DNA of 64,000 bases. It comes from Ignavibacteriota bacterium (GTDB taxonomy: Bacteria > Bacteroidota > Ignavibacteria > Ignavibacteriales > Melioribacteraceae). A program made the position numbers and the translations under genes. The stretch lies in NCBI GenBank assembly GCA_016708125.1, contig JADJGF010000001.1, positions 248,001 to 312,000 on the forward strand. The letters run 5' to 3'. The notes beneath the pieces were generated by a model. It had not been told where the DNA came from and did no database searches. It saw only the letters and a program-made list of their open reading frames with translations. Below are positions 26,520 through 36,700 of this stretch, piece by piece (positions within the stretch are counted from its first letter, which is position 1; each line of letters starts with the position of its first letter).

Positions 26520-29500
26520 CTAAAAACTAAATTCAAATAAAATTCCACCGTAGAAATTCCATTCTTTACCGTACAAAATATTTTCATCTCTAACAATTTT
26601 TTCATATTCATCAAAAGCATAAGAAGCATTAAAAAATAAACTTGTAGGAAATAAATAAAATGAAATCATTTTTAATCTTAATTCTGCGCCGGCGCCTTTT
26701 TTGAAATCACTAAATTCGGGAAATTCATCATTCCATGCATTTCCATAATCTCCATTCACAGAAAAGAATAATTTATCAATGTATAAATGTCCAAGTCTGT
26801 AATCAATATTTTTAAATATTGGTAAACGGTAAGTTAAATTTAACCAAGCAAGTTCGTTTCCGCTTATTGCATAAAAAGGATAACCTTTCATTCCAACTAA
26901 TCCGCCGAGATAGAAATCAAAAAAGTCCGGAACTTGTGGACCCAAAATTGTTCCCAATCTAAATCTTGCGGATAAAGTATGTTCATCATAAATCTGAAAA
27001 TAATTTTTTAAGTTCAACTCTAATCTATGGAAACTAAAATTTTTATAAATTGGAACGAGCACACCATTTTTAATATCATATTCTCCATCGGGATTATATT
27101 TATTCATTTCGTAATTGTATCTTGCTTCAACCTCAATACCCACGGGATTTATATCGCTATCGGTTGTTGGATAAATAGAATTGAATGAATAAGTTAGCTG
27201 CAAATTTCTTCCGATAAAATAATTATCACTGCTGCTCGGATACAAAGTTGAAGTATTAGGAAAAATAAAACTCCCAATTGCGGCAGAATATTGGCTGTAT
27301 ATAAATCTGAATTCCAAATTGTGCATTGGATTAAAAATTTTATGCTTAGCTGCAAGATCTACTTCAAATAAATTATATGTAACATCTGCATTTACTGCGC
27401 TTTCAAAAGTTGGAATTCCATTAACAGTATCTGCTCCAAATTGAATATCAACATCGGCTTTTCTGCTTATGGAATAAACGTCAACAGATAATTCCGGTTT
27501 TAATCCCAAACTATATAATAACGGAACTTTATTTTTAAAAATAAATGTTAAAAATAAATCGCGCTCAAGCCTTGTATTTATTGAACCTCCGGCAAAAAAT
27601 GAATAACGATTTAACATATCTGATGATGTTAAATATACGCCGGGTTTAATTTTATCTATTGCAGAATTTGAAGTGTTATAATTATCATAACGAATAAACG
27701 GTAAAATTGTAAGTTTTGTAAATGCACCCGAATAATTTTTTTCTTGAACTTTCTGAATTTCATTATCATTAAAATTTCTAAGTTTGGCAAAAACTTCTTC
27801 AGAAATATCACCTTTTGATTTATCAATATTCAAAGGCGGATTTGCTGATTGAATATATTTCATATTCGAGTTAACAGAATTTTCTGAATAATTTTCTAAT
27901 TCAAAAATCTTATATCCAGTTGAAGTATAACCAGCATAAACAATTTTATTTTGTTCGTTCATTGAAGGCATAAATGCACTTCCAACAACATTTGTAATTT
28001 GAGTTTTATTTTTGGTAATTATATCAAATTCATAAATGTTAAAAATTCCGGTTTCATCTGAGCAATAAATAATTTTATTTTCATCAGAATAAAATGCATT
28101 TCGTTCATCAAATTTTTCTTTCAGCAAAAATTCAAAATTGCTTCCGTCAATATTTACTTTTGCAATATCTCTTCCATGATGATATGAATATTCAAATAAA
28201 ATTTCGCTTCCGTTCTTAGAAAACTTAGGATTAAAAACTTGCTCACCTTTTTCAAAAAATGTTAACTTCTTAAAATTCTTTCCATCAATATCACAAATTC
28301 CAATATTTGCAGTTCCATCTCTTTGAAATATAAAAGTAATTTTCTTTCCATCTGAAGAAACACTTGGATTATTTGCGCGCCAACCGTATGTAATTCGCTT
28401 TTCATCTTCACTATCTAAATCATAAATATATAAATCGTGAATGTTCGTCCATTTAGGATTTTCTTCACTCAATTTTGCATAAACAATTTTATTTGTGTTT
28501 TTTATAAAACTAAATGTTGAACGAATTCCGGATTTAATTAGTTCTTTTTCCTTCGTTTCCAAATTCAGTTTGTACAAACCGGAATTAACAAAATAATTTC
28601 CGCCGGAATTTGAGATGAAATAAATTTCTTTTCCGTTTGGTGAAAAAGCAGGATAAAAATTTCCAAATCCTTCATCAACAATTTGCTTACCTTTTACTTC
28701 ATTCGCTCTAACATTTTTAATTCTCTCGATATAATCTTTTGTAAGATAATCTTTCCATTCATTATAAATTTCATTTCCATCTTTACCTAAAACATCTTCA
28801 AAAGCCGCATCAATAGTGAAGTTTGTAAGTTTTCCTAATTTGCGGGTTATATCATTTAATTTATCTTCGCCATATTTTTGCGCAATATATTTTGTTAACG
28901 CAAACCCGGAATTATAAACAGATTCATTTCCCAAACTTGTTTTACTAAAAACTCCCATTTCATTCCATGTGAGCATTTTATTATCAAGAACATAAGAACG
29001 CAAAATCATATCACGATGAGAATCCCAATTATCATAATCAAATTCTTTGCGCATGTATTGAGCTGTTCCTTCGGCAAACCATGCGGGCATGTTTATAGTA
29101 GCAATTGGATAAGATGCAATAAAATTAGGGAATCCATAAAGAATATCGGGACGACGTTTGTCTTCATAATTTAAAAATTGAAGATAAAAAGCGGGAATTG
29201 CTCTGCTAACTTTCATCGCAGCTTGAATTTGAACCATGTGCGTAAACTCATGAGAAATTACATTTCTCAACCAATTATGAGAACCACGCAAATCAAAGTC
29301 CAATGCAGAAGCCCAAATTTCAATTTTGTTATCAAAAAAATACGTTGCGCCGTTTGAGTAATCATCAATATCTTTAATTATATAATGAACCTTTTCCGGT
29401 TCATAATTATATAAACTTGTTATTGGTCCCCAAACATCCTCCGCAATTTTTAAAACTGTTCTTGCGGATCTTTCAGCTTCGGTATGATAATGAACTGCAA

Positions 29501-29606
29501 CATGTTCTCCTTCAATCGTGTACCAAGAATAATCGGGATCAAAATCATCAATTTGACTAAAAATATTTATTGAAAAAATAATTGAGAGTAATACGATTTT
29601 TTTCAT
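26520..29606 (-). CDS. gluzincin metalloprotease / TolB-like propeller / outer-membrane barrel fusion
   Basis: A 1028-residue protein with a signal peptide (IVLLSIIFSINIFSQ). Residues 25-290 form a peptidase-MA-like domain: HEFTH at 119-123 and the third ligand E179 in WFAEGTAQY, so a zinc site of the HExxH...E type is intact. Residues 310-600 hold PD40/TolB-like beta-propeller repeats (AFSPNGKEIYFIS, SVSSDGKKITFIF, KFSKNGSEILFEY). From about 630 to the end the sequence alternates like a beta barrel, contains LGGLVGMKGYPFYAISGNE near 925 (compare the Omp85 RGY motif) and ends GILFEFSF with a terminal Phe. No POTRA domain is present. It probably displays a protease on the outer membrane. It sits between a type IX cargo-like gene and a DUF5683-like gene. 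Confidence 0.8.
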   Translation of the reverse strand: MKKIVLLSIIFSINIFSQIDDFDPDYSWYTIEGEHVAVHYHTEAERSARTVLKIAEDVWGPITSLYNYEPEKVHYIIKDIDDYSNGATYFFDNKIEIWASALDFDLRGSHNWLRNVISHEFTHMVQIQAAMKVSRAIPAFYLQFLNYEDKRRPDILYGFPNFIASYPIATINMPAWFAEGTAQYMRKEFDYDNWDSHRDMILRSYVLDNKMLTWNEMGVFSKTSLGNESVYNSGFALTKYIAQKYGEDKLNDITRKLGKLTNFTIDAAFEDVLGKDGNEIYNEWKDYLTKDYIERIKNVRANEVKGKQIVDEGFGNFYPAFSPNGKEIYFISNSGGNYFVNSGLYKLNLETKEKELIKSGIRSTFSFIKNTNKIVYAKLSEENPKWTNIHDLYIYDLDSEDEKRITYGWRANNPSVSSDGKKITFIFQRDGTANIGICDIDGKNFKKLTFFEKGEQVFNPKFSKNGSEILFEYSYHHGRDIAKVNIDGSNFEFLLKEKFDERNAFYSDENKIIYCSDETGIFNIYEFDIITKNKTQITNVVGSAFMPSMNEQNKIVYAGYTSTGYKIFELENYSENSVNSNMKYIQSANPPLNIDKSKGDISEEVFAKLRNFNDNEIQKVQEKNYSGAFTKLTILPFIRYDNYNTSNSAIDKIKPGVYLTSSDMLNRYSFFAGGSINTRLERDLFLTFIFKNKVPLLYSLGLKPELSVDVYSISRKADVDIQFGADTVNGIPTFESAVNADVTYNLFEVDLAAKHKIFNPMHNLEFRFIYSQYSAAIGSFIFPNTSTLYPSSSDNYFIGRNLQLTYSFNSIYPTTDSDINPVGIEVEARYNYEMNKYNPDGEYDIKNGVLVPIYKNFSFHRLELNLKNYFQIYDEHTLSARFRLGTILGPQVPDFFDFYLGGLVGMKGYPFYAISGNELAWLNLTYRLPIFKNIDYRLGHLYIDKLFFSVNGDYGNAWNDEFPEFSDFKKGAGAELRLKMISFYLFPTSLFFNASYAFDEYEKIVRDENILYGKEWNFYGGILFEFSF

Positions 29607-29617
29607 ATGGGAATTGA

Positions 29618-32575
29618 TTACTTAACGATAGCTATTTTAATAATTTTACTTTCTGATTTTCCACTGTTTGAAGTTACTTCAAGATGTGCTAAGTAAGCTC
29701 CACTTTGGATGTTTGTAACATTCCAAGAATATTCTGAATCTAAACCGCCGACTGCATTGAAATTAAATTCGTCAACTAAATCTCCGGCTAAATCAAATAT
29801 TTTTACAATTACTTTTGAATCCTCAGAAACATAAGTTCTTATAAAAGTCTCATTTTCGTAAACGGGATTTGGCCAATTGTATGTTTTATTTTGTGGGAAA
29901 AATTCTGAAATATAATTTTCATTTTTTGCAGAATTTATTGAAGCTGAATTTAAATTATTGCCAAATTTACTTCCCCATTGAACTTCTCCCAATGAGTTTA
30001 TACTCCAATTAGAAATTTCATTTTTAGATGAAGTTGCCGAAAGCAATAAATCATTTTCCCGTTTAATAATTATATTTAATCTGGAAATTTCTCCGCCGGT
30101 AGAAAGAGGAAATTCAGAAATAATTTTTCCGTCTGTTCCGGAAATTGCATAAATATCACCATTATTATTTAACGAAATTATATCGGCATTTTCATCATTA
30201 TTTATATCTGCAACATTTGGAATTCCAATAAAATTATTTGTTGAATTATTTTGATATGGAAAATTTTCTGCTTGAGTTCCCAAAAAATTTATTGCTTGAA
30301 TTTGATTTCCGGAATTAAATACAATATAATTTTCTCCGTTTTTTCGTAAATCACAAATTGCAATTCCATCAATTTCATTTTCACTTGAATAAATTTTTTC
30401 TGCCGATTGATCACCTTTTATAAAGGAAAATATTGAATTATCCGAAGTCAAAATAATTATTGTAAACTTATTTGATTTATTTTTTGTTAATACAAAATTT
30501 TTAATTTCTTCTGGAAAGCTAATTTCATTCTCATTTGAAAATTTGAATTTGTTTTTGCTAATTGCCGCAATTTGATTTTCAAGAATTGCAATTTGAGAAA
30601 TTTCAGAATCAAACATTTGAATTGTTTCTTCTAAAACTGGAGCGGAATTTAATGCAATATTATTTCTGTAAGTTTTGATTGCTCCGTTTGCAAGTCCAAC
30701 TAAAATTACACTTTCATTTTCATTTATTTGATTAATAACAATTGGTGAAGTACATTTTTCACCAATATTTATCCGCTCATTATTTTTTTCAATTTCGTAA
30801 TAAAAAATATTTAGCAAACTATCTTTTGAACCAACTACATATTCACCAACTCTATTTTCAACAAGAGCAAAATCAACATCAGAAAAATTTGGAATAAATA
30901 AACTTCCGAAATTAACAACCAATCCATTTTCTTGAACAGTAAAAGTTTTGGAAGGATTTTTTTTGCTAATTTTTAAATTTGAATGTTCACCAAAATTTTC
31001 CATTCTGCTAATAAGATCAACTTTATCAGAACCAAAATTTAAACTAAAAGTCATTTCATTTCCAAAATCGGCAAAATTGGAAATTGTAATTAAGCTGTTT
31101 GCACCACTGTTTGTTTTAGTATTTGGTTTGGAATCAGAAGAAAAAATATTTTTATATAATTTTGATGGATTACTTGCAAACCAAAAATCGCTTGAATCAC
31201 CTTCGGCAATTACAATATCTCCAAAAATTGTTTGAAATTCTTCGCCAATATCTTGAATTCCATCGGCTTCTTCCAAATCTACGCCGCGATTTTTTCCAAC
31301 ATTAATTTTATTTGCGGATAAGTTTTCATTTATAATTTTTTCATCAATATGCCAAATTAAAATTCCATTTCCCGGCGTTGCCCAATCAAATTCATCAACA
31401 TCCAGCACAACTCCGTTCAGCGTATCAATAATTGCATTATTAAATTCATCAATATCTTCTTGAAAAGTGGTTGATTTTATTACACTATTTGTCTTATAAG
31501 TAACTTTTACACCGTCTTTGTTTGCATCCCGCTGTCTATTTTCGATTAAATAATATTCTGAAGAGTTGATTGGAATTTTAACAATTTTATAATGTTCACG
31601 ATTTAATGCATAAGCGAGACGGGTTACAACATTTATACTTGGTTTATCAAAATCAAAAGTAACGGGTATTTCCCATCCTAAAAAAACTTTTTCCCAAGCT
31701 GAAGGTTCCGGCGGGAACAATCCGCCGAAAGCAAACAGTGATTGTCCATCCATTAAACCAAATCTGCCAATTGCACTTTTTCCGGTTTCCGCATCAAATA
31801 AATCCGGTAAACCTAAATAGCTTGCAATGTTAGAAACTATCAATCCATTTATTGAAAGTTCAAGAAGAACTGTTCCGCCGAATCCGCTTTCTTCTCTTGA
31901 TTCGGTTTCGGGAAGAATTGCGGAATTTGTAATTTTAAATCCGTTTGATAAAGTAATCCCATCAAACTCATTTCCGTAGAATTGTTTTAACGAATTAAGA
32001 CTAATAAATATTGAAGGTAAATCACGAGGCTCTCCAAGTAAATTTGAAGTAGAAATATCTTTTCCAACACCGGCATGAAAAATCATAAATAAATCATATT
32101 GAGAAAAATCCAAATCCGGATTTTGCTGCTCAGCCAATGTCCAAACTTCAGTTGCAAAATCACCCAAAATTTTAAAGCCGCCATTATCATCCGGAGAATA
32201 TTCTCTCATAAATTTAGAAACTTTTACAATTTCGGGAATTACATTATAATTTATTTCAACAATTCCATTTGAAGATTTATTATAATAATTTTCAGCAAAT
32301 TTTAGATGATCTTCAAAATAATTTTTATCATGCGGAAGCGGATCAATAATAGAATTGCCGTAATCCTTTGAATAAATTGTTCCGAAAGTTCCGTCACCAT
32401 AAGTCAGTTCAAATTTATCCGGCTGGAATTCAACCATAACCGCTAAAATATTAATTGTGTTTGAAACTTTCACATTTTCGTTTTTTTGAAGTGTGGAAAA
32501 TTGCGGAGAAAAAGTTTGGGCAGATAATCCACCCAAACATAAAATAAAAAATGCGGTAAAATTTTTGAGATTCAT
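29618..32575 (-). CDS. M6-like secreted protein with altered zinc motif and type IX sorting domain
   Basis: A 985-residue protein with a signal peptide (FTAFFILCLGGLSAQ). The first 400 residues resemble M6 (immune inhibitor A type) peptidases: ILAVMVEFQ, then IVSNIASYLGLPDLFD and GRFGLMDGQ. At 248-252 the family HExxH is SNIAS, so both His and the Glu are gone and activity is unlikely. The middle has propeller-like repeats, including VADINNDENADIISL. The last 85 residues (NWPNPVYENE, IFDLAGDLV, SGAYLAHLEV, IIKIAIVK) form a type A sorting domain of the type IX system. It follows porV by 8 bases and is probably a surface structural or accessory component. Confidence 0.8.
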   Translation of the reverse strand: MNLKNFTAFFILCLGGLSAQTFSPQFSTLQKNENVKVSNTINILAVMVEFQPDKFELTYGDGTFGTIYSKDYGNSIIDPLPHDKNYFEDHLKFAENYYNKSSNGIVEINYNVIPEIVKVSKFMREYSPDDNGGFKILGDFATEVWTLAEQQNPDLDFSQYDLFMIFHAGVGKDISTSNLLGEPRDLPSIFISLNSLKQFYGNEFDGITLSNGFKITNSAILPETESREESGFGGTVLLELSINGLIVSNIASYLGLPDLFDAETGKSAIGRFGLMDGQSLFAFGGLFPPEPSAWEKVFLGWEIPVTFDFDKPSINVVTRLAYALNREHYKIVKIPINSSEYYLIENRQRDANKDGVKVTYKTNSVIKSTTFQEDIDEFNNAIIDTLNGVVLDVDEFDWATPGNGILIWHIDEKIINENLSANKINVGKNRGVDLEEADGIQDIGEEFQTIFGDIVIAEGDSSDFWFASNPSKLYKNIFSSDSKPNTKTNSGANSLITISNFADFGNEMTFSLNFGSDKVDLISRMENFGEHSNLKISKKNPSKTFTVQENGLVVNFGSLFIPNFSDVDFALVENRVGEYVVGSKDSLLNIFYYEIEKNNERINIGEKCTSPIVINQINENESVILVGLANGAIKTYRNNIALNSAPVLEETIQMFDSEISQIAILENQIAAISKNKFKFSNENEISFPEEIKNFVLTKNKSNKFTIIILTSDNSIFSFIKGDQSAEKIYSSENEIDGIAICDLRKNGENYIVFNSGNQIQAINFLGTQAENFPYQNNSTNNFIGIPNVADINNDENADIISLNNNGDIYAISGTDGKIISEFPLSTGGEISRLNIIIKRENDLLLSATSSKNEISNWSINSLGEVQWGSKFGNNLNSASINSAKNENYISEFFPQNKTYNWPNPVYENETFIRTYVSEDSKVIVKIFDLAGDLVDEFNFNAVGGLDSEYSWNVTNIQSGAYLAHLEVTSNSGKSESKIIKIAIVK

Positions 32576-32583
32576 AATTTTAA

Positions 32584-33747
32584 TTAAATACCCCGCGGAA
32601 AACCTTTACCGACATTTGGTGTAGTTGCTCCCCAGCCGATTGAAAGCGTAAATCTTAATGTATCTGAAAGCGGATGCTGTTCACCGTCTTTGAATAAATC
32701 TGTAGTAATATAACTGAAATCAAAACCATATAAATCATATCTAATCCCAGCGCCAATGGTAGCAAATTTTCTGTTCCCAAAACTTGGATCTTCATAAAAG
32801 AAACCGGTTCTTAGCGCAAATTTAAAATCTTCACCGCCATACCAATATTCTAATCCTAATGAAGTAACTAAATCTCTTAATTCGGTTCTAAAATCATCAT
32901 CAAACCAAGATGTAAAAATTGCTTCGTAAAATTCAGCTCTTTGTGATGCGCTATCAGCTCTATCAACTAAAAGCTTACTTACGTCAGTTGTAAGAGTTAG
33001 AGAATTGAAATCATCTTCTACTAAACGGAAAGCCATGCCAAATCTGAAATTTGTAGGAATTGGATCAGCTTGCGATTGATCAATATAATAAATCTTTGGA
33101 CCGACATTACTTAAATTCATACCTAAGCTAAATTTATTTCCGATATTACCAATAAGCGGAAGTTCTAAATCTTCCGGTCTCCACATTGTTGCAAGATCAA
33201 AACTAATTGTTGTTGAAACTCCTTCACCTTTTTCTTGAGCTGTAGGTTTATCAGAAAGTCTGCTGTGAATTACTCTAAAGTTTAATCCAAGTCCCCAATC
33301 GGAATGTAATTTTGTCGCGTATCCTATTGTTAAAGCCGCATCAAATGATCTAAATTCACCTAACGCAATTGGCGAGTCTTCACCGGTGCGAATAAATGTA
33401 CCGTAATTCATAAATGTAATACTTGATGTTATGCTTCCGTCTATTTCTTCAACATATTGTCTGTAATTTAAATAATCGTAAAATAAATCATCCAAACCAA
33501 ATTGCGGAAGCCATTTACTATGAGTAATACTTGCTTCTGAACCGGTTAAAAAAGCAATACCAGCAGGGTTCCAAAAAATAGCTGATGAATTATCTGCAAG
33601 TCCGCCGCCGGATTCGCCAACACCGCCGGCTCTTGAGTCCGGAGCAAGTAGTAAAAATGGAACAGCGGCTTCCCCTTGCGCATTTATATTATTTGTAAAT
33701 AAGACTAACATTGGCAAAAACACCAATATTATTAATGATTTCTTCAT
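32584..33747 (-). CDS. porV: type IX secretion outer-membrane protein PorV
   Basis: A 387-residue FadL-like outer-membrane barrel. Signal peptide to about residue 23 (NNINAQ), then the family hallmark FLLLAPDSRAGGVGESG, SSAIFWNPAGIAFL and ITHSKWLPQ. The repeated beta strands and aromatic ends fit the PorV/PorQ family, in which PorV shuttles cargo from the translocon to the PorU sortase. The length fits PorV. It has GGAGG upstream of the ATG and lies 51 bases after porU, as expected for partners. Confidence 0.88.
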   Translation of the reverse strand: MKKSLIILVFLPMLVLFTNNINAQGEAAVPFLLLAPDSRAGGVGESGGGLADNSSAIFWNPAGIAFLTGSEASITHSKWLPQFGLDDLFYDYLNYRQYVEEIDGSITSSITFMNYGTFIRTGEDSPIALGEFRSFDAALTIGYATKLHSDWGLGLNFRVIHSRLSDKPTAQEKGEGVSTTISFDLATMWRPEDLELPLIGNIGNKFSLGMNLSNVGPKIYYIDQSQADPIPTNFRFGMAFRLVEDDFNSLTLTTDVSKLLVDRADSASQRAEFYEAIFTSWFDDDFRTELRDLVTSLGLEYWYGGEDFKFALRTGFFYEDPSFGNRKFATIGAGIRYDLYGFDFSYITTDLFKDGEQHPLSDTLRFTLSIGWGATTPNVGKGFPRGI

Positions 33748-33798
33748 TGAAAAGTACCTCCAAATTGATAAAAATTTTTAAACAAGGCGATTTTAATT

Positions 33799-36700
33799 TT
33801 ACCTAATAACTGCCATTTTTCCAAGAATATTCTCAGTGTATTCGCCATCAACACTTTGAACTATGAGTTTATACAAATATGTTCCGTTCCCAATATTGTT
33901 ATTATCTTCATCTTTTCCATCCCATTCTAACTTTACAAATTTATCTTCTACATTTGATGCATTAATTTCCTTAATGACTCTTCCGGCAACAGTATAAATT
34001 TTAATTTTCACATTTATTGCATCACTTAAGTTATGCTGAAATGTAAAAAATGTATTTGAACTAAATGGATTGGGATAATTATAAACTTCTCTTAATGCTA
34101 ATTTATCTCCATCAACAACTGTAAAATTATTTTCTGCAAAAGAAAAATTATTAAAAACATCCCATGCATTAATTTTTATTTTATATTCGCCAGGTTCTAA
34201 TGAAGAAAAATTATAATTCACTTCACCGGATTTTCCACCGGAATTCAAATCACCAATAAAATAATTCGTTAAATCTATAGAATTTTGTTCATTATCATTT
34301 AATATTGCTTCAAGCTTATGACCAATACCTGTACCGGTTGTATTCAATCCGGTTTCATCAAAAAGTTTAACTCTTAATTTAAAATTAGGATTTACCAAAT
34401 AAGAATTTTCTAATTCGTCATCATAAAGAATTTCAATATCGGGACCTTTTCCATCGTTTGTATTTGTTGTATCTGTACCGCCAATTGTTATATTATCGGT
34501 ATATCCGATTCCATCAAACTCTTCATTAAAAAAATAAGCCGATATTTTACCATTTTTATTTTCATAAGAAATATCTTTTGGAACTGTAAAACTTGTAGAA
34601 AATTCCCCATTATTTACCGAAACTCTACCTCTAAAAATTACACCGCCTTGATCTTCCATATTGTAATTAATATCTTCAAGATGAATTGTTCTTTTTGAAT
34701 CGAATACAGTAATTATTGCTTCACCATTAAAATTGCTTATTGCAGAATCTACATTTAATACTTTTCCGGAAATATTTACAGAGCTTAATGCTGAAATGTT
34801 TACCGGCTGAACTAAATTTGAATTATTTACGGATGTAATTTTTAAAGGTAATTTGGGAATATTTAATCTTAACGCCGGGTCACCAAATAAATGAAATCTT
34901 TCATCATTTGGTCCAGTTCTTTCATTTTTAAGTTTAAAATAAGCATTTCCAATTCGAGTTGGAAAACCTAAACTGTCTTTTGAACCAAGCATATGTTTAT
35001 AAAATGTTATTGTTAATGCATAATTTTCATTTGAAAAAACTGGTCTAACTGCAGAAATTCCTCCAATCATTCCAAAATTTTCCATTAAGATCATTTCCTC
35101 TGTTGCACTTTGCAAATTAGGATCGTCATATTTTCCAAAATCACATGTTGCTGCAGTTAGGAAAAATAGTTCTTTATTTTTTAATTGCGGAATTGAAACA
35201 GTTCTTTCAAAAACTTGTTCGTGTGCCCATAAATCCGGGCTTCCATGACCAAAATAATTGAAAATTAGAGTTCCATTATTTATCGCATTAATTATTTCTG
35301 CATTACAAGTCGGTTTTCTCCTACCGATTCCGGTATTTATTGTTTGAAAGTTAGAAAGGTAGATTTTTTTTCTATCAAAACTTTTTGGAATATATAGGTT
35401 AGAAAGATTTTCTGATTGACCTGTATGGAGAGATCCGTCCCTATCATCAACTTTCCCAGTTTTTGCATTATATCCAGATAAGCCGTCATCACCAAGTAAA
35501 GTAATTCTGTTTCGCCAAAGTCCTTCATTTTGATCAGTTTCATAACTAATTATTTTATCAACAACAATTCTTGCTTCACTTGTGTTTGTTATACTTAACC
35601 TTCCAATTCCTAAATCTGCTTTTTCATCAGCACCGGAAATTCTTGAATAAAAATCATCATAAGGATATGAATCAATTTCATATAAAGATTCTATTTGCTG
35701 AAATGAAGGAATAAAATTTTTGCCAATTTCTTCAATGTTTAAATAATCATAATCGCCATCTCCAAAAAGTAAAACATATTCCGGTTTTATCTGCCAATTT
35801 TCATAAACATATTTTAAGAAATCCCTAATCGAAGTTGGATCTAACATTCCGCCGGAAAATTCTTTATAAATATCTTCAATAAAAACTACTTTTGATGATA
35901 TTGGAAATTGTGCTTCAAGTGAACGATAATTTTTTAATCTTTCAGCCTGATCTTTAAATACAGATGGTGAAATTATAACATATTTAGCACCTTGAGATTC
36001 TCCACGAATATTCGAATTAGTTTCTTTTACGCCCTTATTCGGTTTTTTGAATTTACTCGAATGCACAGCCAAATACTTTGAACTAAAATTTGAATTTTCT
36101 TCGTTTGCAAATGTAAAATTGCCTCCGGTTATTTCAACATTAACAATTTTGGGATTTGAGAAATCGCTGATATTATAAACTATAAAATCACTTCCTCCAA
36201 AATTATTTCCACTGAATTTAACAATGCCATCAATTTGTTTTGAGAAAAATAAAAGTTCATTATCTGTCGCAATTAAATTTTTATAATATTCTATTTCGAA
36301 ATAATCTAAATGTCCTTTATCGGAAATTGTAGCAGGAGTAAAAGTAAATTTTAGTGCCGATCTATTTTCCGGCAAAGTTCCTTTAAATGTTGCAAAACTT
36401 CTTATTGCAGCACCATATCTATATGTTTGATTATCAGTTGCAGCTCCGGCAATTAATCTTGAAAAAATTCTTGTGGAATTTTCATCGATTGTAAGTAAAT
36501 TTTGCTGTTTTGCACCATTTATAAATTGGAAATTATAATTAATTGTGCTATCCGGAATAAACTCATTCAACATATTTGTGTACGTTTTAGTCTTGGCTGT
36601 ACTACTATAATTATCATCGACAAAAAGAAGTCCCGTGCTCATTAAATTTTGATTATCATCATCTTTGTAAACATAAGCTTTTGTAGAAGTCTGTTGAATT

